From contig CANTUR010000124.1 of assembly GCA_947683625.1 (NCBI GenBank), positions 2,206,001-2,270,000 of the forward strand: a stretch of DNA of 64,000 bases, written 5' to 3'. The stretch comes from Mallotus nudiflorus (lineage: Eukaryota > Streptophyta > Magnoliopsida > Malpighiales > Euphorbiaceae). Both the position numbers and the translations under genes were made by a program. Under the pieces are notes generated by a model. The model was not told the origin of the DNA. It was given only the letters and a program-made list of their open reading frames with translations, and searched no databases. Every line of letters starts with the position of its first letter. Position 1 is the first letter of the stretch. Shown here piece by piece: positions 58,740 through 64,000 of this stretch.

Positions 58740-59970
58740 TAGGTTGATGAAGATCCTACATCAATTGCATTAACCATGTATATTCATGTGTTGTTGTAGC
58801 TAATGCTCGATATTTTAATTCAGTAGTTGATAATAACACCGTTGGTTGCCTTTTATTGCACCAAGAGATGGGTGATCCAAGGCTGAACACATAACTTGTA
58901 GTCGATCGCCTTATATTATGATCTCCAACATAATAAGCATTACAATATTCAGTCATCTCACTTGCTCCACCCTTTTGTATAATATACCATAGCCAATGGT
59001 TCCTTTGATATATTACAGAATTCTTCGCACGACTTCTAAATGAGGCTTCTTTAGATTATGTATAAATTGACTTACTAAACTCATTGCATATGCTATATTT
59101 GGCCTCATGCGAGTAAGATAGATTAAGCTGCCCACTAGTTATTTGTACATTGCAGACTCCTCCAATTACTTTCCTTTAGCAGAGCATAGCTGTGTTTTAA
59201 CCTCCAATGGCATTGAAATAGGCTTGCACTCTAGCATCCCATACTTCTCAAGGAGGTCTTTAGTACACTTCTGTTGGTATAAAAAATTTCATCCTTCACT
59301 TGTTCAACTTCAAGACTAAGAAAATGCTTTAACTCTCCCAAGGCTTTCATCTGAAAGCATATTAATAAGTTGGCATGAATTTGATGAATCTCGGCTTTGT
59401 CATGTCTAGTGATGATCAAATCATCTACATAGACTAGTATTATTGCCAACTTTCCTTTTTGAATTCTCATAAATAAACTGGAGTCTACTATTTTCATTAT
59501 GTAGTCACTTTGAATTAGGAACTTCACTATCTTCTCATACCATGCTCTTGGTGTATGCTTTAATCCATAGAGCAACTTCTTAAGCTTGCATATATAGCAT
59601 AGGCAAGTCTTGTTGTTAAATCCTTGTGGTTGCTCCATGAATATTTCTCAATCTATTTCTCTATGTAGGAAGCATTTTTCACATCCATTTGCCAAAGTTT
59701 CCAATTCTTATAAGCAATTAAGGCTAGTAGAACACGTATCGTTAGACTGAATTTCTCTTCATAGTCATTCCATATTTTTGTTAGAATCCCTGAGCCACCA
59801 AATGAGCCTTGTACCTCTCTATCAATCCATTAGGATGACTCTTTATTTTATAAAATCATTTACAGGATATGACTTTTACATCTTTAGGCTTTAACATTAG
59901 ATCCCAAGTCTTATTTTATTTTAAGGCATTTATTTCTTCTTCTATAGCCTTCCTCCATTCCTTGCTTAAG
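58740..59970 (-). pseudogene. copia reverse transcriptase-RNase H, broken
   Basis: The minus frame at 59638-59231 has KLLYGLKHTPRAWYEKIV, the LVYVDDLII catalytic box and ALGELKHFLSLEVEQ, all standard copia reverse transcriptase blocks. Upstream (59970-59800) the EEWRKAIEEE and NKTWDL-like start of the domain is visible with stops. The RNase H end at 58956-58756 has RRSTTSYVFSLGSPISW and LSTTELKYRALA, where the usual S-T-x-A-E-Y is changed to T-T-E-L-K-Y. Stops occur throughout the region 59230-58960. Confidence 0.82.
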
Positions 59971-60127
59971 TGTTTGACCTAAACCTGAGAGTCATGACCG
60001 ACACTAGGAAATGAAAATTAATGAAAATTCAAAACTCGTAGCAAGCCTTAAAAATATAAAAAACTCAATACTGACATAAACATAAATATTGCTCAGAATT
60101 AAAACTTTTTAAATCAAAAAGGAGTCT

Positions 60128-60191
<64 letters not shown>

Positions 60192-60491
60192 TAATAAAAT
60201 ATTTTACAATATTCAAAATACAATTATCAATAATAACAATCATAAAATACATCAAATATGTAATACTATTGGCAGTGTCTAGCAATATAAGGAAAGGGTA
60301 ATTTAAAATTTACATAGATCAACTGAAGAGGAAAGGGTCCGGCGAAAAGAACTACTATGGGTGGTCTGATGAGAAGGATCTTAAAAAAAATATTTGAGGG
60401 GGGTCATACCTCACTGAGTGAATCATTATTATATATATGCATGCAACCTAAGGGTATAGAATTCAAGCATTAGTATAATAATATTTATATA
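59971..60491 (-). mobile_element. 3.3-kb TG...CA element, copy 4a, first 521 bp before a nested insertion
   Basis: Starts TGTTTGACCTAAACCTGAGAG at 59971 and follows the family (gtcatgaccgacactagg; aactcgtagcaagcct; the gaggggggtcatacctcactgag block at about 60397-60418) until 60491, where another family member begins. It is inserted in copia element 3. Its remaining part, if present, lies beyond 64000. It contains the (TA)n run at 60131-60189. Confidence 0.8.
60131..60189. repeat. (TA)n microsatellite
   Basis: About 29 uninterrupted TA units inside element copy 4a. Confidence 0.97.
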
Positions 60492-63400
60492 TGTCATGAC
60501 CCAATTTAAGAGTCATGATCGGTGCTAGGGAACGGAAATTTTTTTGAATCCCGAACCCGTAGTAAGCCTTAAAAGAATAAAAACATGTAATGATTAAAAT
60601 AAAATATGCATCAGAATAAAACTCAAATCAATATAATAAAAATATAACTCTATCATATCATAAAATAAATTATATTAATACAATATTCAGAGAAAGGTCT
60701 CTGAACTACAACCAACATATAATAAAAACTAAATACAACTCACTACTGCAGTTTTCTAGAGTATAAACAAAGTCAAGTAGATAATTTACATAAACACGCC
60801 AGGGCTAAGGAAATACGGCGGATGGGTCTACTGCTAAGGTCTGAAGAAGAAGAGTCTCCTAAAAAATTAATTGAGGGGAGTCAGACCTCACTGAGTGAAT
60901 TATTATAATATATATACATGCATTTCCCAATGTCAAATACAATCAAACATTCGTATATAATAAATATATATATACAAACATTTTACACAGATGCTGAAAA
61001 TCATTTATATAATAATACTGAAAAACATAAGTTTATGAAGGATCAAATAGAACCCTATTTAATCGCAACCTCAAACAACAACTCTCTAGCCATACAGGCT
61101 CACTTAATTCCAAATAAATTCACTTATTATATTTGGACAGTAGACTGGCCCCAAGACACTAAGTCAATCGAGCTACAGTAGTCTAACTGTTAGTGTGATT
61201 GGCCCCAAGACACTAGGTCAACCAAGCTCCAGCAACCACACTATCAATTATATCACATCTCAAATCAATCAATCAATCAATCAAATGTCACCTCAAATAA
61301 GTTAGTAATTCAACCCTAAAATCTATCGCATTGGTACGTACACGGTCCTAGTGCTACCCACTAGGTAACACATTCTATCGATATCCTTCATTTAAATCAA
61401 ACATTCATACGAGAAAATAAATAATTCATAATGTCATTCATAATAACAAAATAAACTATATATATACCAGAAATATACCTAAAATAAACTAAATATATTT
61501 CAAGTATATATATGTCAAATAAATTCAAATCAACCATGAAATATACCAAAAATAAACCAATAATAAACTTAAAAATAATTTAAATATAAATCAATAATAT
61601 AACATGCATTTATTTAAAAATATACCTAAAATATACTAAAAATATACCTAAAGTATACTAAACATTCAATAAAACAATTTATGAATAAATATAATTTTAA
61701 AACATGTATATTCTAAAATATGCAACCTAAGTACGATGTATATATAAAATAATAACTCATAAGTTTACAAACAAACATTCGTATATAATAAATATATATA
61801 TACAAACATTTTACACAGATGCTGAAAATCATTTATATAATAATACTGAAAAACATAAGTTTATGAAGGATCAAATAGAACCCTATTTAATCGCAACCTC
61901 AAACAACAACTCTCTAGCCATACAGGCTCACTTAATTCCAAATAAATTCACTTATTATATTTGGACAGTAGACTGGCCCCAAGACACTAAGTCAATCGAG
62001 CTACAGTAGTCTAACTGTTAGTGTGATTGGCCCCAAGACACTAGGTCAACCAAGCTCCAGCAACCACACTATCAATTATATCACATCTCAAATCAATCAA
62101 TCAATCAATCAAATGTCACCTCAAATAAGTTAGTAATTCAACCCTAAAATCTATCGCATTGGTACGTACACGGTCCTAGTGCTACCCACTAGGTAACACA
62201 TTCTATCGATATCCTTCATTTAAATCAAACATTCATACGAGAAAATAAATAATTCATAATGTCATTCATAATAACAAAATAAACTATATATATACCAGAA
62301 ATATACCTAAAATAAACTAAATATATTTCAAGTATATATATGTCAAATAAATTCAAATCAACCATGAAATATACCAAAAATAAACCAATAATAAACTTAA
62401 AAATAATTTAAATATAAATCAATAATATAACATGCATTTATTTAAAAATATACCTAAAATATACTAAAAATATACCTAAAGTATACTAAACATTCAATAA
62501 AACAATTTATGAATAAATATAATTTTAAAACATGTATATTCTAAAATATGCAACCTAAGTACGATGTATATATAAAATAATAACTCATAAGTTTACAATC
62601 AAACATTCGTATATAATAAATATATATATACAAACATTTTACACAGATGCTGAAAATCATTTATATAATAATACTGAAAAACATAAGTTTATGAAGGATC
62701 AAATAGAACCCTATTTAATCGCAACCTCAAACAACAACTCTCTAGCCATACAGGCTCACTTAATTCCAAATAAATTCACTTATTATATTTGGACAGTAGA
62801 CTGGCCCCAAGACACTAAGTCAATCGAGCTACAGTAGTCTAACTGTTAGTGTGATTGGCCCCAAGACACTAGGTCAACCAAGCTCCAGCAACCACACTAT
62901 CAATTATATCACATCTCAAATCAATCAATCAATCAATCAAATGTCACCTCAAATAAGTTAGTAATTCAACCCTAAAATCTATCGCATTGGTACGTACACG
63001 GTCCTAGTGCTACCCACTAGGTAACACATTCTATCGATATCCTTCATTTAAATCAAACATTCATACGAGAAAATAAATAATTCATAATGTCATTCATAAT
63101 AACAAAATAAACTATATATATACCAGAAATATACCTAAAATAAACTAAATATATTTCAAGTATATATATGTCAAATAAATTCAAATCAACCATGAAATAT
63201 ACCAAAAATAAACCAATAATAAACTTAAAAATAATTTAAATATAAATCAATAATATAACATGCATTTATTTAAAAATATACCTAAAATATACTAAAAATA
63301 TACCTAAAGTATACTAAACATTCAATAAAACAATTTATGAATAAATATAATTTTAAAACATGTATATTCTAAAATATGCAACCTAAGTACGATGTATATA

Positions 63401-64000
63401 TAAAATAATAACTCATAAGTTTACATTCCACGAGATTGATTCGACGGGCCCAGTCCATTAGGCCTCGGTCTCGGCACAACTAAATAATAAAATAATAACG
63501 AATATCAGGATAATTCTAACTTAAACCTCTAAAAAGACTCGATCTAAGATTATAGAACATAGACAAACACAAAATTTCAAACTTGACCCGATGACACGTT
63601 TTATGAGAATTCTATCGAAAATTCGGCAAAACCTCCTCTATAAAATGGACATCTCTTTGATAAAAAGTAGAGCCGGTCCTGCAAGAAAAACGTACTTCTT
63701 AAACCGGAATATTCACACATTCGGTTGGAACTTCGAACTATACAATATTCCCAACTGAAGTTCACAACTCACCAAAAATCAAATAATACAATAAATTTCA
63801 CAAATATCCTTAAAATATCAAATTATAGCATATTTAATCTTTAAAACACTCAAAATAATTATTTTCACAATAATTACGTAAAAATGCCAAAATAATAATA
63901 TAATATTATAAAAATTCAAATTTCTCGATAATTCAATATAAAATAATAAAAATTCACTTTATATATTCAAATAGCTTAAATAGCCTAAATACATATTAAA
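60492..64000 (-). mobile_element. 3.3-kb TG...CA element, copy 4b, enlarged by an 828-bp tandem triplication; runs off the window
   Basis: Starts TGTCATGACCC at 60492 inside copy 4a. It follows copy 3 block by block: the start zone, acctcactgagtgaat, the gactggcccc-agacactaagtc motif, the hairpin, the stretch of atatacc-rich repeats, then cattaggcctcggtctcgg (63457-63475) and atggacatctcttt (63645-63658). The segment corresponding to about 43090-43897 of copy 3 is present three times in tandem. The GC-rich leader and the far terminus are beyond the window. No protein domain. Confidence 0.85.
60944..63427. repeat. Three head-to-tail 828-bp repeats
   Basis: Units begin at caaacattcgtatataataa: 60944-61771, 61772-62599 and 62600-63427. 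In the stretches I compared, covering most of each unit, I found no difference between them except at the junctions (acaaacaaacatt at the first, acaatcaaacatt at the second). Each unit contains the duplicated 54-bp motif, a run of (aatc) repeats, the conserved hairpin and many atatacc-type short repeats. The copies must be very recent or an assembly effect. Confidence 0.95.

Larger units (their letters stand above)
58092..59970 (-). mobile_element. Ty1/copia element 3, minus strand, 3' part
   Basis: Its 3' LTR (58092-58498) is at the left, followed rightwards by RNase H and reverse transcriptase in reverse order. At 59970 it is interrupted by a 3.3-kb element, and the rest lies outside the window. 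The five bases left of the LTR are TTATT, the presumed left target duplication. Many stops and at least two frameshifts make it non-functional. Confidence 0.82.

Noticed and set aside
60944..63427. CRISPR-like or gene-cluster interpretation of the regularly repeated segment
   Set aside because: Units are 828 bp with no unique spacers, and the unit is part of a plant transposable element.
1..64000. Endogenous pararetrovirus or other viral sequence
   Set aside because: All reverse transcriptase traces sit in gypsy, copia or LINE contexts; no movement-protein or coat-protein signature was seen.

Overview
This is plant nuclear DNA, most likely from a eudicot; I cannot name the species from the sequence. 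The evidence is AT-rich DNA, two complete host genes with 13 and 15 exons and GT-AG introns, a CC-NBS-LRR resistance gene, and nested Ty3/gypsy, Ty1/copia and LINE retrotransposon debris. Nothing bacterial, phage-like or CRISPR-like is present.

Layout. 1-12311: a decayed Tat-lineage gypsy element, split by a 1533-bp solo LTR (1271-2803, duplication GGAGC) and by copy 1 of a 3.3-kb TG...CA element (3703-7052, duplication GGAAG), with a decayed antisense coiled-coil reading frame at its 3' end. 14060-17411: a complete ATP-dependent 6-phosphofructokinase gene (PFK3 type, 547 aa) behind a TATA box. 18548-27713: a complete organellar RADA gene (617 aa). 28657-37229: a copia element with both LTRs, split by copy 2 of the 3.3-kb element. 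37366-39366: the 3' half of a second copia element, whose LTR ends inside an NBS-LRR pseudogene fragment (39367-40430). 41387-41735: a fragment of RADA exon 8, intron 8 and exon 9. 42572-45842: copy 3 of the 3.3-kb element. 46840-47720 and 48051-49172: two LINE fragments, the second with a 17-bp target duplication. 52786-55781: a nearly complete CC-NBS-LRR gene broken by one frameshift. 55860-57950: an AT-rich degenerate repeat field. 57988-58091: a second RADA scrap, from intron 10. 58092-59970: a third copia element on the minus strand. 59971-64000: two more 3.3-kb elements, one inside the other, the inner one carrying an 828-bp segment in three tandem copies.

How the parts relate. PFK acts in glycolysis. 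RADA acts in organellar DNA recombination. The NBS-LRR is an intracellular immune receptor. They share no pathway. The most informative pattern is positional: RADA pieces, RADA downstream flank and NBS-LRR pieces recur in the same order along the window. This suggests an old tandem duplication of a RADA + NBS-LRR block that kept one intact RADA and one nearly intact NBS-LRR, the rest being eroded and filled with retrotransposons. The 3.3-kb noncoding family (five insertions here, three with exact 5-bp duplications) is the main unexplained repeat. I see no clear new biological system; the best leads are the block duplication, the structured 3.3-kb family and the perfect-looking 828-bp triplication.
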